DNA of 64,000 bases. It comes from Maridesulfovibrio sp. (GTDB lineage: Bacteria > Desulfobacterota > Desulfovibrionia > Desulfovibrionales > Desulfovibrionaceae). Where the stretch lies: the NCBI RefSeq assembly GCF_963676065.1, contig NZ_OY780933.1:1290001-1354000 (forward strand). The letters are read 5' to 3'. The notes below the pieces were generated by a model. It was given only the letters and a program-made list of their open reading frames with translations. It did not search any database and was not told where the DNA came from. Below are positions 1 to 10,725 of this stretch, one piece after another. A program made the translations under genes and the position numbers. Positions within the stretch are counted from its first letter, which is position 1. Each line of letters begins with the position of its first letter.

Positions 1-1750
<1,750 letters not shown>

Positions 1751-1835
1751 TTCTTCTCTTCCCTTAACTTTAACTAAGTTAAGGTAATTCTTCTCTATTA
1801 AAACCATATATTTTGCTCATCGAAGCAAGCAAATT

Positions 1836-1951
1836 TGCTTGCGACCACTGAGGAGAGGTCACACCCGACCCCATTCCGAACTCGGAAGTTAAGCTCTCCA
1901 TCGCCGATGATACTGCTAGGTAGCTAGTGGGAAAGTAGGTCGTCGCAAGCT
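1836..1951 (+). rRNA. rrf: 5S ribosomal RNA
   Basis: The sequence has the 5S length (about 116 nt) and the conserved CCGAACTCGGAAGTTAAGC core near 1873-1893. The terminal helix is formed by GCTTGCGAC (1837-1845) pairing with GTCGCAAGC (1942-1950). It lies 85 bp after the 23S gene, in the usual rRNA operon order, and is followed at once by a T-run and a strong hairpin. Confidence 0.96.
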
Positions 1952-1959
1952 TTTTTTTC

Positions 1960-1990
1960 AAAGCCCCCTTGTTAACTCAAGGGGGCTTTC
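1960..1990 (+). terminator. Rho-independent terminator of the rRNA operon
   Basis: AAGCCCCCTTG (1961-1971) pairs with CAAGGGGGCTT (1978-1988) around a 6-nt loop. It directly follows 5S rRNA and its T8 run. No gene is seen between it and about 2215. Confidence 0.85.
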
Positions 1991-2215
1991 TTGCGTCTAA
2001 TGATTAAAGGGAAAAGATACAAATCCTACCGCCGCATAGTTGATCTGTCGCTTGTGGGATTTATCCTTTGAAATAGACTCGGGTGACTACATCATCTGAG
2101 CTGCGGACGAAAATATTCTGCTGAGATCAATGAAGAGCTCATGTTGCTTAGGGATTGATGTTGAAGGTGTTGAGGAGTATTGAAGAACCGAAGAATGCAT
2201 ATGCAGGAGTTTCCG

Positions 2216-2794
2216 ATGAATATTGATGACTGCGAGTCGTATGAAAATGAATTCTTCGAGAATATTGATCTGAACGAGCAGGTTTTACAGGAAGTTACTT
2301 TTTATAGATGTACATTTAAGGCCGCGTCTTTGCAGTATGCAGAATTTATTGATTGCGAATTTCAGGACTGCAGATTCATTGGTTGCAATATGGCTCTTGC
2401 TGTATTCAATAATTCAAAGATCATTGATACTGAATTCAGGGATTCAAAATTGTTGGGAATAAACTGGGGCAATCTAGGGCCGGTTATTGTTGCGCAGTTT
2501 TCGAACTGTCTTATGGATAGGTGTTCCTTCAGTTCCCAGAATTTGCTCAAAGTAAAATTCAATTCCTGTTCTTTGCGTGAGGCAACAATTTCAGATTCTA
2601 AATTGGCTCGCGTAAAATTTGATGATTGCGATTTATCCGCATGCCAGTTTCATCAAAACGACCTTACTAATGCAGACTTCACAACATCCAGAAATTATTT
2701 CATGAATGCGGAAACGAATAAACTTAAAAAGGCTAAATTTTCACTGCCTGAAGCTGTTGCTTTACTTGCCAATCTGGAAATTAAGCTGATCTAG
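2216..2794 (+). CDS. Pentapeptide-repeat protein
   Basis: Repeats of the A(D/N)LXX type run through most of the chain, for example EFIDCEFQDCRFIGC, then KLLGINW and NDLTNADFTTS near the C-terminus. Such repeats fold as a right-handed quadrilateral beta-helix. Family members range from gyrase-protecting DNA mimics to scaffolds, and nothing here identifies the target. An upstream TTG at 2180 is possible, but its GAGGAG is only 2 nt away. The ATG at 2216 has AGGAG at 2205-2209 with a 6-nt spacer, so a 192-aa protein is preferred. It has no signal peptide or membrane segment, so it is probably cytoplasmic. It stands alone between the rRNA operon and the AEC carrier. Confidence 0.75.
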   Translation: MNIDDCESYENEFFENIDLNEQVLQEVTFYRCTFKAASLQYAEFIDCEFQDCRFIGCNMALAVFNNSKIIDTEFRDSKLLGINWGNLGPVIVAQFSNCLMDRCSFSSQNLLKVKFNSCSLREATISDSKLARVKFDDCDLSACQFHQNDLTNADFTTSRNYFMNAETNKLKKAKFSLPEAVALLANLEIKLI

Positions 2795-2819
2795 CTGCCT
2801 TTCGGCCAGATGTTTTTTT
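2793..2819 (+). terminator. Probable terminator after the pentapeptide-repeat gene
   Basis: CTGCC-TTTC-GGCCAG forms a short hairpin with one bulged base directly after the stop codon and is followed by a T7 run at 2813-2819. The stem is weak, so confidence is moderate. Confidence 0.45.
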
Positions 2820-2855
2820 ACCATTCCCTCAACATCTTAAAATGTAGATACAAAA

Positions 2856-3818
2856 ATGCTGATATTAGTTCTTAGTGCTCTTATTCCCTTATTTCTTATG
2901 GTCATCGCCGGTGCAGCTGCTTACCGCTGGGAAATTTTACCTGAGAATACTGCGACTGTTCTGAATGGTTTTGTCTATTACTTTACCCTGCCTGCATTGC
3001 TGTTCGGATCATTGGCCACCACTCCCTTTGATGAGATTGCACAGGGGCGATTTATAGCTGGATATGTCAGTGCCATGGTTGGCACTTATTGGCTGATGTT
3101 TTTTATTTCAAAATATGTATTCAAGGGACATTTTACAGAAGACGCGATGCGGGCCGGAGCTGCATGTTTTCCAAATTCCGCATATTTAGGACTGCCGATT
3201 ATGCTGTATCTTTTCGATGGTAGTCGGCAGGCATTTATCGCCACCACACTGGCAATTCTTCTACCCATATTAATCATAATTATGATGGTCGCCACTTGTG
3301 AGCTGCACCGTGCGGATAAATCTAAATCTAATTTGAAGGTCGTCGGTCAGATAGCGTTTTCTATGCTCAAGACCCCATTGATAGGTTCATTTTTCGCGGG
3401 AGGTCTTTTTTCTTTTTTCCGAATAGGGTTGCCCGATTTTTTGGCTACGGGGTTGCATCAATTCGGCATGGCCTCGGTCCCTTGCGCTTTGTTTGCCATC
3501 GGAATTTTGATTGTTCGTCAGAAGATGGAATTGAAGTTGCTCAATATAGGACTGGTAAATTTTTTCAAATTGATTCTGCATCCGTTGATGGCAGCCGGTT
3601 GTCTTCTTGCCTTCGGTGTTCAGGATCAGATGTTGTTGATGGGAATTCTGTTATCGGGCATGCCGGTGGCGGCTTTGTGTTGCGTATTGGCAGAGACTTA
3701 TAACACCTGCGAAGCTGAGACTTCAGCTACAGTTCTGGCCTCAATGATATTCTACGTTCCGGCCATGTTTTTTACTCTTGTTGTTGCCGAATATTACGGT
3801 TTGCCCTTAATGAGATAG
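2856..3818 (+). CDS. AEC-family (auxin efflux carrier) transporter
   Basis: This 320-aa integral membrane protein has about ten hydrophobic segments spread over the whole length, split into two halves of five by a polar loop near residues 150-165. The N-terminal helix runs straight into AAAYRW, and the first half has the FVYYFTLPALLF signature typical of the AEC/Mem_trans family. Bacterial relatives (MleP, MdcF) export or import organic acids such as malate or malonate. The substrate cannot be read from sequence. The gene is transcribed alone, converging with the downstream HD-GYP gene 28 bp away. Its ribosome site is weak. Confidence 0.85.
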   Translation: MLILVLSALIPLFLMVIAGAAAYRWEILPENTATVLNGFVYYFTLPALLFGSLATTPFDEIAQGRFIAGYVSAMVGTYWLMFFISKYVFKGHFTEDAMRAGAACFPNSAYLGLPIMLYLFDGSRQAFIATTLAILLPILIIIMMVATCELHRADKSKSNLKVVGQIAFSMLKTPLIGSFFAGGLFSFFRIGLPDFLATGLHQFGMASVPCALFAIGILIVRQKMELKLLNIGLVNFFKLILHPLMAAGCLLAFGVQDQMLLMGILLSGMPVAALCCVLAETYNTCEAETSATVLASMIFYVPAMFFTLVVAEYYGLPLMR

Positions 3819-3845
3819 CGTAGGTTGCCCGGGCTGTGGCTAGGG

Positions 3846-4913
3846 CTATTGTGCTGCTTTTTGCAAAGCAATGGTCCTGAGCTGTTTCATTTTTGCTTTA
3901 TCCTGCAGCAGAGCTTTCATCTCGGGATTATTGGCGATTATGAAGGAAATTAAGGAACTGGTGAGCGCGGGGTCATATTTAGTTTTACTTTCAGTCAGAA
4001 TAATTGCCGCAAGTATGGGATTGAGCCCCGGCCTGTGGTAGCGGTCAGAGATCATGCCACAAAAAGCATCAGATATTGCACATACACGCGCTTCAAGTTT
4101 AACAGTATCTCCGCGACGTCCCTTGGGATAACCACTGCCGTCAATGCGTTCATGATGGTCAAAAACGCAAGTTTTAACTATTTCATCCCTGATTTCAAGT
4201 CGGTTAAGCATTTTTTCAGCAATATCTACATGCTCCTGCATGCGCATTCTTTCTTTATAGAGTAACTTTGATTTTTTGGTTACTACCGCCGGAGGAATCT
4301 GAGTCATGCCAAGATCGTGCAAAACCAGTCCCATAGCCAGCGGATTGAGATCCATTTTCTCGCCGGGCTTATACAATATTTTTAGATAAATGGATGTGCC
4401 GACAAAGAGTGTATTCACAGAATGGCAGCAAATATCGTTTTCTCTTTTGAGTGTATTAAAAAAATATGTCCACCTGTTGGGATCAACCCAGACATATTCA
4501 CAGAAAATAGCCAGTACTGTTTTTAATTCTGCAAGAGTTTCTCCTATGGGGTTGGAGTAAAATGATCTTACTTTTTCCAACACTCCGTTGTAGAAAATTT
4601 CAGCTGCAGCGGTTTCATCGAGAAAATGTTCGGTCAGTAATGCTCCTAGATTTTGACTGATGTGTCCGGCAAGAGATGTGTAATCTTCTTTTGAAATGAA
4701 AAGATTACCTTCAGTGCAGTAGTCATTGACCTGTTCACGTTTTTTTTGGGAGAGTCTGGTATCTTTAGCAAAAAGAGGAATTACCCGTTGAAATTCGTCA
4801 TCATGAATACACAATGAAACAGGTAGCTTACTTCCGAATGTGTTCAAGATATTGAAACTTATTTGCAGGAATTCTTCTGTTCCGGCATTCTTGGTAGCAG
4901 CGTCTCCGTTCAT
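3846..4913 (-). CDS. HD-GYP-type domain protein, probable c-di-GMP phosphodiesterase
   Basis: The C-terminal half (roughly residues 175-330) carries an HD-GYP-like core: HD in VLHDLGMTQIPPAVV, a distal H, DHHERIDGSGYPKG, and AISDAFCGMISDR. In catalytic members the first motif is usually HDxGK; here the K position is M, so metal binding may be altered. The HHE and GSGYP residues are kept. The N-terminal 170 residues match no domain I recognise and have no transmembrane segment, so the protein looks cytosolic. It could hydrolyse c-di-GMP or act as a degenerate sensor. The start is supported by GGAAA upstream. Confidence 0.75.
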   Translation of the reverse strand: MNGDAATKNAGTEEFLQISFNILNTFGSKLPVSLCIHDDEFQRVIPLFAKDTRLSQKKREQVNDYCTEGNLFISKEDYTSLAGHISQNLGALLTEHFLDETAAAEIFYNGVLEKVRSFYSNPIGETLAELKTVLAIFCEYVWVDPNRWTYFFNTLKRENDICCHSVNTLFVGTSIYLKILYKPGEKMDLNPLAMGLVLHDLGMTQIPPAVVTKKSKLLYKERMRMQEHVDIAEKMLNRLEIRDEIVKTCVFDHHERIDGSGYPKGRRGDTVKLEARVCAISDAFCGMISDRYHRPGLNPILAAIILTESKTKYDPALTSSLISFIIANNPEMKALLQDKAKMKQLRTIALQKAAQ

Positions 4914-5119
4914 AACGATATTTCCTTTGCAGACAGGGTGGCCCTTTTCAAGGGGAATCTAAATTTAAACATTATTACAGGTTAGCTAAAATGTAAATAT
5001 ACATGTTGATTTTAGATGATAACTCCATTGTTTTAAATATACAGGTGCGTTTGGTAGGTGTATTATTTTATGTAGCATGAAGTTTGTTTTCTATTAAATA
5101 TAGCGTCGGGATGGTTATT

Positions 5120-5305
5120 ATGGCTGATAAATTGCCTCATAATTTTATGAGTGTTTCTAAAAAAGTGTTTGAAAAAGAACCGGATCTGAAACAGAAGCTT
5201 GAGAAAGTGATGGGCCGGGTGGCTGATTCGATTGTTAAAGATAAGTATGTTGATGATGAGGTTCCGGTAAACGGGAAGGATAAAAAAGAAAACGGGCAGA
5301 ATTGA
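5120..5305 (+). CDS. Small charged protein of unknown function
   Basis: A 61-residue reading frame starting MADKLPHNF and rich in Lys, Glu and Asp, with a hydrophilic tail. In-frame starts also exist at 5084 (TTG) and 5111. The ATG at 5120 is chosen because GGGATGG lies just before it at a workable distance. No family is recognised. It sits between the divergent HD-GYP gene and the convergent clc gene. Coding character is plausible but not proven. Confidence 0.45.
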   Translation: MADKLPHNFMSVSKKVFEKEPDLKQKLEKVMGRVADSIVKDKYVDDEVPVNGKDKKENGQN

Positions 5306-5352
5306 TCTCTGCTGCGCGAGCGGATCATTTTGAAGCGGATCATGCGGAATTT

Positions 5353-7101
5353 TTAGAACAGGTTGTCGCGCTTTGAATATGATTTCATTTCTCCTCTGTA
5401 TGCCGCGAGGATGTCTTCTTTGCTGATGAAGCCGGTAAAAGAATTGTCTTTCATGACCGGCAGGGTTCTCTTCCCGCTGCGGTTCATTATTTCCAGAATT
5501 TCGGCCGCTCCCATGTTATTGTCGATTATTGGGGCATTTCTGTCGATTGCTACTTCGCTGATATTACTTTGCTGCTGTTTCGGGTCCAGAATGGCGGAAC
5601 GGGCAGATATGACATCCACCATACCCTTGAATTCCTTCGTTTCACTGTCGATTATGGGAATATGCGTCTGGCTGGTGCTGCTTAATATTTTAAGAAACTC
5701 GGTTACCGTCATCTGAGGTGATGCATGAGCCAGGTCTTGATTCACCAGTTGTTCAATATCGATATCAGCCAGAATCTTTTCATCGGTTTTGGGACGCAGC
5801 AGCAAGCCTTTTTCCACCAGATCCTTAAAGTAAAAGGAAGACGGTTCAAAGGCGTGGGTCAACATTGAGGACAGGAAAGTCACAGTCATTATGTGCATTA
5901 CATCCTGATAACCGTGTGTGATTTCGAGAACCAGAAATACGCTGGTAAGAGGGGCCTGCATCACGCCGCTGACCAGTCCGGCCATGCCCAGCAGGGCGTA
6001 TGAACCTTCCCCTGTGAGGATGCTTTGAGGGATGAATTGAGAAATTATCCTGTAATAAAGTGCCCCGAAGAGAGAACCTATGACCAGACAGGGGGCGAAG
6101 ATGCCGCCCAGTCCGCCGCTGCCGAGCGTGAAAGATGTTGTGGCGATACGTAGTATGACCATGAGCGCGATGACGCCTATTCCAGCCGGCAGGGTCTCGT
6201 GGATTGCCATTTTGATGGAAGTATAACCTTCGCCCAATGCCAGCGGATGGAAAATCCCGATTAGACCCACCGCCAATCCTCCGGCAGCGGCTTTAATCCA
6301 TGGCTTGCTGGTGAATGAGGAGCAGGCTGATCCCACGTGCCGGATAGATCGTACAAAGAAAACTGAGAGGATTGCCGCCAGCAGTGCCAGCACGATGGAT
6401 GTTCCAAGATCGGTTACGCCCATAGGCGGGAACTTATCAATGAAAGGGATGACGTTACCTTCAAGGAGCCGGGAAGTCTGGGTGGCTACCACTGAAGAAA
6501 TGGCAATGGGAATAAGATGGTAGGGAGTCCATTCTCCGAGTATGATTTCAACGGCAAAGATCATCCCGGTTACCGGGGCATTAAAAATTGCTGATATGGA
6601 TCCAGCCGCGCCGCACCCGATCAGGGTCATGCGTGACTGGCCGCTCATCCGGCACAGCCGGGAAAGATTGGAACCCATGGCGGAACCGCTCACAACAACC
6701 GGGGCTTCCGGGCCAGCGGAACCGCCGCTGGCAATGGTCAACAGACTCGTCAGCAGGGCGCTGATTATGGATATGGGACGCAGGATTCCTTGCTTCAGTC
6801 CAACCTTGGCAATTACTTCTCCAACACCGTGCCCGCCGGATTCCTTGAAAACATTCCGGCTTAGTATAACAGCAGTAGCGGCGCCGACAGCAGGAAGCAG
6901 AAACATCCACCATTGATGGGCATTGGTTTTGCGGAGCATGGTCAGGAATTCAAGAGCCTTGTGCAGTCCCACAGAGGCCAGTGCCGAGCCTGCACCGATG
7001 ACAATTGCCGCAAGGATGAGCATCGCATTGCGTGAGGGGGCCCTCTTGTGCAGGAAATGTTTCAGTTCTGCCGGGCTTATTCCATTAACCGATTTGAACA
7101 T
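5353..7101 (-). CDS. CLC-type chloride channel/antiporter with C-terminal CBS pair
   Basis: The first 430 residues are the multi-spanning CLC core. The three ion-pathway signatures are present as GSAGPEAP (with the gating glutamate), GMIFAVEIILGEW, and GSGGLGGIFAPCL. Residues about 455-575 form two CBS domains, which in this family bind adenine nucleotides and gate transport. The gating Glu favours a Cl-/H+ exchanger over a passive channel, but the second, proton-side glutamate was not assigned. It lies 21 bp downstream of the nucleoside transporter gene on the same strand, so the two are probably co-transcribed. AAGGA precedes the ATG. Confidence 0.9.
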   Translation of the reverse strand: MFKSVNGISPAELKHFLHKRAPSRNAMLILAAIVIGAGSALASVGLHKALEFLTMLRKTNAHQWWMFLLPAVGAATAVILSRNVFKESGGHGVGEVIAKVGLKQGILRPISIISALLTSLLTIASGGSAGPEAPVVVSGSAMGSNLSRLCRMSGQSRMTLIGCGAAGSISAIFNAPVTGMIFAVEIILGEWTPYHLIPIAISSVVATQTSRLLEGNVIPFIDKFPPMGVTDLGTSIVLALLAAILSVFFVRSIRHVGSACSSFTSKPWIKAAAGGLAVGLIGIFHPLALGEGYTSIKMAIHETLPAGIGVIALMVILRIATTSFTLGSGGLGGIFAPCLVIGSLFGALYYRIISQFIPQSILTGEGSYALLGMAGLVSGVMQAPLTSVFLVLEITHGYQDVMHIMTVTFLSSMLTHAFEPSSFYFKDLVEKGLLLRPKTDEKILADIDIEQLVNQDLAHASPQMTVTEFLKILSSTSQTHIPIIDSETKEFKGMVDVISARSAILDPKQQQSNISEVAIDRNAPIIDNNMGAAEILEIMNRSGKRTLPVMKDNSFTGFISKEDILAAYRGEMKSYSKRDNLF

Positions 7102-7122
7102 GCAATATGCTTCCTTGTTTAT

Positions 7123-8364
7123 TTAATAAAGCAATCCTACCACAGTGCCGGTCATGCAGGTAGCTAAAGTCCCGCCTATGATTGATTTAGTTCCCAGTTC
7201 TACGATTTCATTTTTGCGTGCAGGTGCGATGCTGACAAGGCCACCGATGAGGATACCGAGGCTGCCCAGGTTGGCAAAGCCGCACATGGCATAGGTCATG
7301 ATAATTGTAGAGCGGGGAGAAAGCGCTCCCTCGGGAAGTCCAGCCAGCTGTATATAAGCCATAAATTCATTAAGAATTGTCTTGGTTCCCATTAGTGATG
7401 ACGCAGTGTAAGCCTCTCCGGCCGGTATACCCATGAGCCAGACCACAGGCCACATTATGAAACCAAGAATTCGTTGCAGGGTAATCGGTTCGCCTCCTGC
7501 TTCGGGCATAAAGGAAAGAATCTGGTTGGTAAGGGAGACAAGGGCAACCAGCACCAGAAGCATGGCCACGACAGAGATCAGCAGGTTTATCCCGTCCGTT
7601 GTACCTTTGACCACGGCATCCATGGAGCTGCTGGCAGTACTTTTTATGGCCAGTCCGTCTTCCCCATGATGCCCTTTTTCTTCCGGGATCATGATTCGTG
7701 AGATGAGAATCGCCGCCGGTGCGCTGATAATGGATGCGGTAAGAATGTGGCCGATGGCACCGGGAAGAATAGGATTGAGTATGGATGCGTAAAGAACCAG
7801 CACCGTGCCGGAGATTGTAGCCATGCCGCTGATCATCAGGGTCATCATTTCACTGCGGCTTAAATTGTTTATATACGGCGCAATGATTATCGGAGCCTCG
7901 ACCATGCCCACGAAAATGTTGGCGGCAACTCCCAGTCCCAGCGCTCCTCCGATATCCATGGTTTTTTGCAGGACTATTGAAAAGCCGCGTACAATGACCG
8001 GGATGATTTTCCAATAAAAGAGAAGGGCCGAAAGCGCACTGACCACAAGAATAAGCGGTAGCGCCCTGAATGCGAGGGTCCAGCTTGCGCCCGGAGAATT
8101 TTCAACAAAAGGGAGCGGGCCACCGCCAAGATATCCGAATACAAAGCTTGTTCCGGCCTGAGTGGCCTTCTGGAGGGCATCAACCGCATGGTTCAGGTAC
8201 AGAATAAGGTCACTGAAAAATGGTATTTTGAGCATTATCACAGCAACAGCAAATTGCAGCACCAGCCCTGTTACGATGTTCTTCAGGCTGATTTTTTTCT
8301 TATTTTCGCTGAAAAGCCATGTGATGAATATAAGGCCGAGCAGTCCACTAAAGCTCTGAATCAT
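7123..8364 (-). CDS. nupC: Concentrative nucleoside transporter (NupC/CNT family)
   Basis: This 413-aa membrane protein has the CNT layout: an N-terminal three-helix region (LIFITWLFSENKKKISLKN), a gate domain starting GTSFVFGYLGGGPLPF, the conserved GLGVAANIFVGMVEAPIII stretch, and the C-terminal GFANLGSLGILIGGL motif. CNT proteins use a Na+ or H+ gradient to import nucleosides. It appears to be the first gene of a two-gene minus-strand unit with clc. An AATATCA-N7-TGATATT dyad lies 25 bp upstream of the start. The symbol is by family; the exact substrate is unknown. Confidence 0.88.
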   Translation of the reverse strand: MIQSFSGLLGLIFITWLFSENKKKISLKNIVTGLVLQFAVAVIMLKIPFFSDLILYLNHAVDALQKATQAGTSFVFGYLGGGPLPFVENSPGASWTLAFRALPLILVVSALSALLFYWKIIPVIVRGFSIVLQKTMDIGGALGLGVAANIFVGMVEAPIIIAPYINNLSRSEMMTLMISGMATISGTVLVLYASILNPILPGAIGHILTASIISAPAAILISRIMIPEEKGHHGEDGLAIKSTASSSMDAVVKGTTDGINLLISVVAMLLVLVALVSLTNQILSFMPEAGGEPITLQRILGFIMWPVVWLMGIPAGEAYTASSLMGTKTILNEFMAYIQLAGLPEGALSPRSTIIMTYAMCGFANLGSLGILIGGLVSIAPARKNEIVELGTKSIIGGTLATCMTGTVVGLLY

Positions 8365-8388
8365 GTTTATCTTCCTAAATTAATATAA

Positions 8389-8409
8389 AATATCAGTAAT
8401 AATGATATT
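8389..8409. promoter_or_regulatory. Inverted repeat upstream of nupC, possible operator
   Basis: AATATCA (8389-8395) and TGATATT (8403-8409) form a perfect 7-bp dyad around a 7-bp spacer, 25 bp before the nupC start. Position and symmetry suit a dimeric repressor or activator. No regulator is identified. Confidence 0.35.
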
Positions 8410-8591
8410 GAGTACATGATCCTACCCAACCCTGCAACTTGGCTGGTTTTTCCAGATGATTTTAATTAAGGCTCTTGAACCTTTCTACTTTTACAGTTAG
8501 TATGTTTCAAATTGTGATCTAAGTGGGAATAGAGCATAAAATTATGGTGCTCCTGCTGCTGGAAAAAACTTCTGATGTAGGGAAAATTTAT

Positions 8592-9050
8592 ATGAATGTT
8601 GAACTTGCCAAACCGTTTATCAAGGCTGCTGTTGATGTCCTGTCAATGATGGCGATGATCACCCCTAAGCCGGGGAAGCCTTATGTGAAGAAAACTAAAA
8701 CCGCTGTTGGTGATGTTACAGGGCTGGTGGGTATTACAGGTGATATGAATGGTACTATTTCTATCACTTTCACAAAAAACTGCGCAGTCACCATAGTTAA
8801 AAATATGCTGGGTGATGACATTCAGGATATTCTGCAGGATGTGCAGGATGCAGTAGGTGAGATCACCAACATGGTTTCCGGTCAGGCCCGTGCAGGTCTG
8901 GCTGAACAGGGACTTCAGTTTTCCGGCGCGACACCCTCCGTAATCATGGGGGATAACCATAGCATCACCCACATCGCCACTACGCCTATTATGGCAATCC
9001 CCTTCAGTTCCGAAGCCGGGGATTTCACCATTGAATTCTGCTTTGAATAA
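8592..9050 (+). CDS. CheX-like chemotaxis/receiver phosphatase
   Basis: A CheX/CheC-type domain fills the protein from MNVELAKPF. The phosphatase signature appears as DAVGEITNMVSGQA, with the E and N that the family uses to attack receiver phospho-aspartate. The GTG at 8523 would add 23 residues with no support; the ATG at 8592 follows an AGGGAAA site and matches the usual CheX start. The next gene, 29 bp on, ends in a CheY-like receiver, which is the likely substrate. Confidence 0.8.
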   Translation: MNVELAKPFIKAAVDVLSMMAMITPKPGKPYVKKTKTAVGDVTGLVGITGDMNGTISITFTKNCAVTIVKNMLGDDIQDILQDVQDAVGEITNMVSGQARAGLAEQGLQFSGATPSVIMGDNHSITHIATTPIMAIPFSSEAGDFTIEFCFE

Positions 9051-9079
9051 GATTTATTGAAAAAAAGAGAGATTAAAAT

Positions 9080-10669
9080 ATGTCTATGTTAACTGGTTTC
9101 AGGGAAAAATCTTTCTTGGACAAGATCAGTATTCTAAATGAAGTCGCCATAGCCAAAAATACGGCAGAACAGGAAGAACTGATTGAACTTTTCCAGAATC
9201 CCCTTGGAGACACATCCGTAGATTACATGGTTGTCACCGCCTTGAACGGTGTTCTCTCAGTCGATGAGCAGAAAACGGTTGATCTGCTGGACAACAATGA
9301 TGGAAAGCTACGCACCCTGTGCATCAGAGTCTGCGGTGAATTCCAGTTTAAAACAGCGGTTCCCGTACTGTTACGTATGGCCGAAGATAATCCCGATGCC
9401 GACCTTATGTTTGAAATACTGAGTTCCCTGTCCAAGATAGGGGGCCCGGAAGCCCTGAATCTTTTCCGGGCCAACATCAACAACGAAGATGACCTTATTG
9501 TGGTCATGTCGATTGAAATGCTGGCCGAACTTAAGGATGAGCACTCCATCCCGGCTCTCAAAGAATTTGTGAAACGCAATGATGAAGATGACCGGTATGA
9601 AGTCTGCGATCTGACCACCTGGAAGGCTGTTGAATCCCTTGCAGTTATAGGCAGTGATGAAGCTTTGGATTTCATCGTTGCCAACCTTCATCACCGTAAT
9701 CCCACTGTGCGTCGTGTGGTTACCGATTCCCTTACCTGTCTGGGCAGTACGGCTGTTCCGTATGTGACTAAAGTGATCAACCCTGATTCCGAAAAGGACG
9801 ATTTAATCCTTGCGGCCAATGTGCTCGGTTTTATCGGTGATAAAAAAGGTCTCGATCCGCTCATGGATGCCATTGAAAAGCAGTACTCTACTGATTCAAG
9901 CGTCAAATACGCAATCTATGAAGCCATAGGCCGGATTGGAACTTTGAAGGCCGTGGTCAGTCTTCTCGACGGGCTGGACGATGATGACGAACTTATTTCC
10001 GTTGCGGTTATGACCGGACTTGACGAGCTCGTTAATCCGGGTGTGATCAAAAAACTGGTGGAACTTATCGGTGTGGGCGGAAGCAAGGCAGGAAAAATTT
10101 TACGGGCCATTGTTACAGCTAAGGCCGTGAATGTTTTTCAGGGGCTCTACGGTGAAGGTAAGATTGGCCGTTTCCTCATGAATGCGGTTGCCGCTTCCAA
10201 GGATTCTGAAGTCCATGAAGCCTTTAGAAGTAAGCTCCTTGAAATCGGAGGGGCGCAGGCCGAGGAAGATATAGCGCGGTTGCCAGAGACTGCGACTTTC
10301 GGAGAAAAAAGGGCTCTGGCTGTTGATGATTCCAAGTCCATGCTTGCCCTGTACCGCAGTATCCTGACCAGCGCCGGCTACGAACCGTCCATTGCTGAAA
10401 ACGGGCTGGAGGCCTACTCCCATATCGAGTTGAATGAAGGCTTTGATGTGATCATTACTGATATGAATATGCCGGTCATGGATGGAATGGAATTCGTATC
10501 GAAGCTCCGTCAGACTGAAGGATATGCGGATATCCCGGTGATCATGGTCACCACTGAATCAGAGTATTCACAGCAGGACCTCGCGCGTAAAACCGGGGTG
10601 GACGATTTTATCACCAAGCCTTTTACCGCAGACCAGTTGAAGTCTAAAATAGCTGAATATGTTTCTTAA
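9080..10669 (+). CDS. HEAT-repeat protein with C-terminal CheY-like receiver
   Basis: Residues about 1-400 are helical HEAT-like repeats of about 30 residues (for example KTAVPVLLRMAEDNPD and DKKGLDPLMDAIEKQY), a protein-protein scaffold. Residues about 410-529 are a complete receiver: AVDDSK acidic pocket, phospho-acceptor D in IITDMNMPVMDG, VTTES, and the K in ITKPF. Scaffold plus receiver suggests phosphorylation-controlled docking, and the preceding CheX is the probable phosphatase. A strong terminator follows, so the pair forms an operon. No kinase is encoded next to it. Confidence 0.85.
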   Translation: MSMLTGFREKSFLDKISILNEVAIAKNTAEQEELIELFQNPLGDTSVDYMVVTALNGVLSVDEQKTVDLLDNNDGKLRTLCIRVCGEFQFKTAVPVLLRMAEDNPDADLMFEILSSLSKIGGPEALNLFRANINNEDDLIVVMSIEMLAELKDEHSIPALKEFVKRNDEDDRYEVCDLTTWKAVESLAVIGSDEALDFIVANLHHRNPTVRRVVTDSLTCLGSTAVPYVTKVINPDSEKDDLILAANVLGFIGDKKGLDPLMDAIEKQYSTDSSVKYAIYEAIGRIGTLKAVVSLLDGLDDDDELISVAVMTGLDELVNPGVIKKLVELIGVGGSKAGKILRAIVTAKAVNVFQGLYGEGKIGRFLMNAVAASKDSEVHEAFRSKLLEIGGAQAEEDIARLPETATFGEKRALAVDDSKSMLALYRSILTSAGYEPSIAENGLEAYSHIELNEGFDVIITDMNMPVMDGMEFVSKLRQTEGYADIPVIMVTTESEYSQQDLARKTGVDDFITKPFTADQLKSKIAEYVS

Positions 10670-10691
10670 GGTTTTAATTTAGGATCAATCA

Positions 10692-10725
10692 AAAAGAGAA
10701 GGCTGAAACGGTCTTCTCTTTTTTT
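10692..10725 (+). terminator. Rho-independent terminator after cheX-HEAT/REC
   Basis: AAAGAGAAG (10693-10701) pairs with CTTCTCTTT (10713-10721) and is followed by T residues. The A-run on the left side may let it also work for the convergent hydrolase gene, whose stop codon lies in the right flank. Confidence 0.8.

Noticed and set aside
4990..5055. TGTAAATATACA and a nearby AAATATACA as an operator pair upstream of the HD-GYP gene
   Set aside because: They are short and in very AT-rich sequence with no second full copy; chance cannot be excluded.
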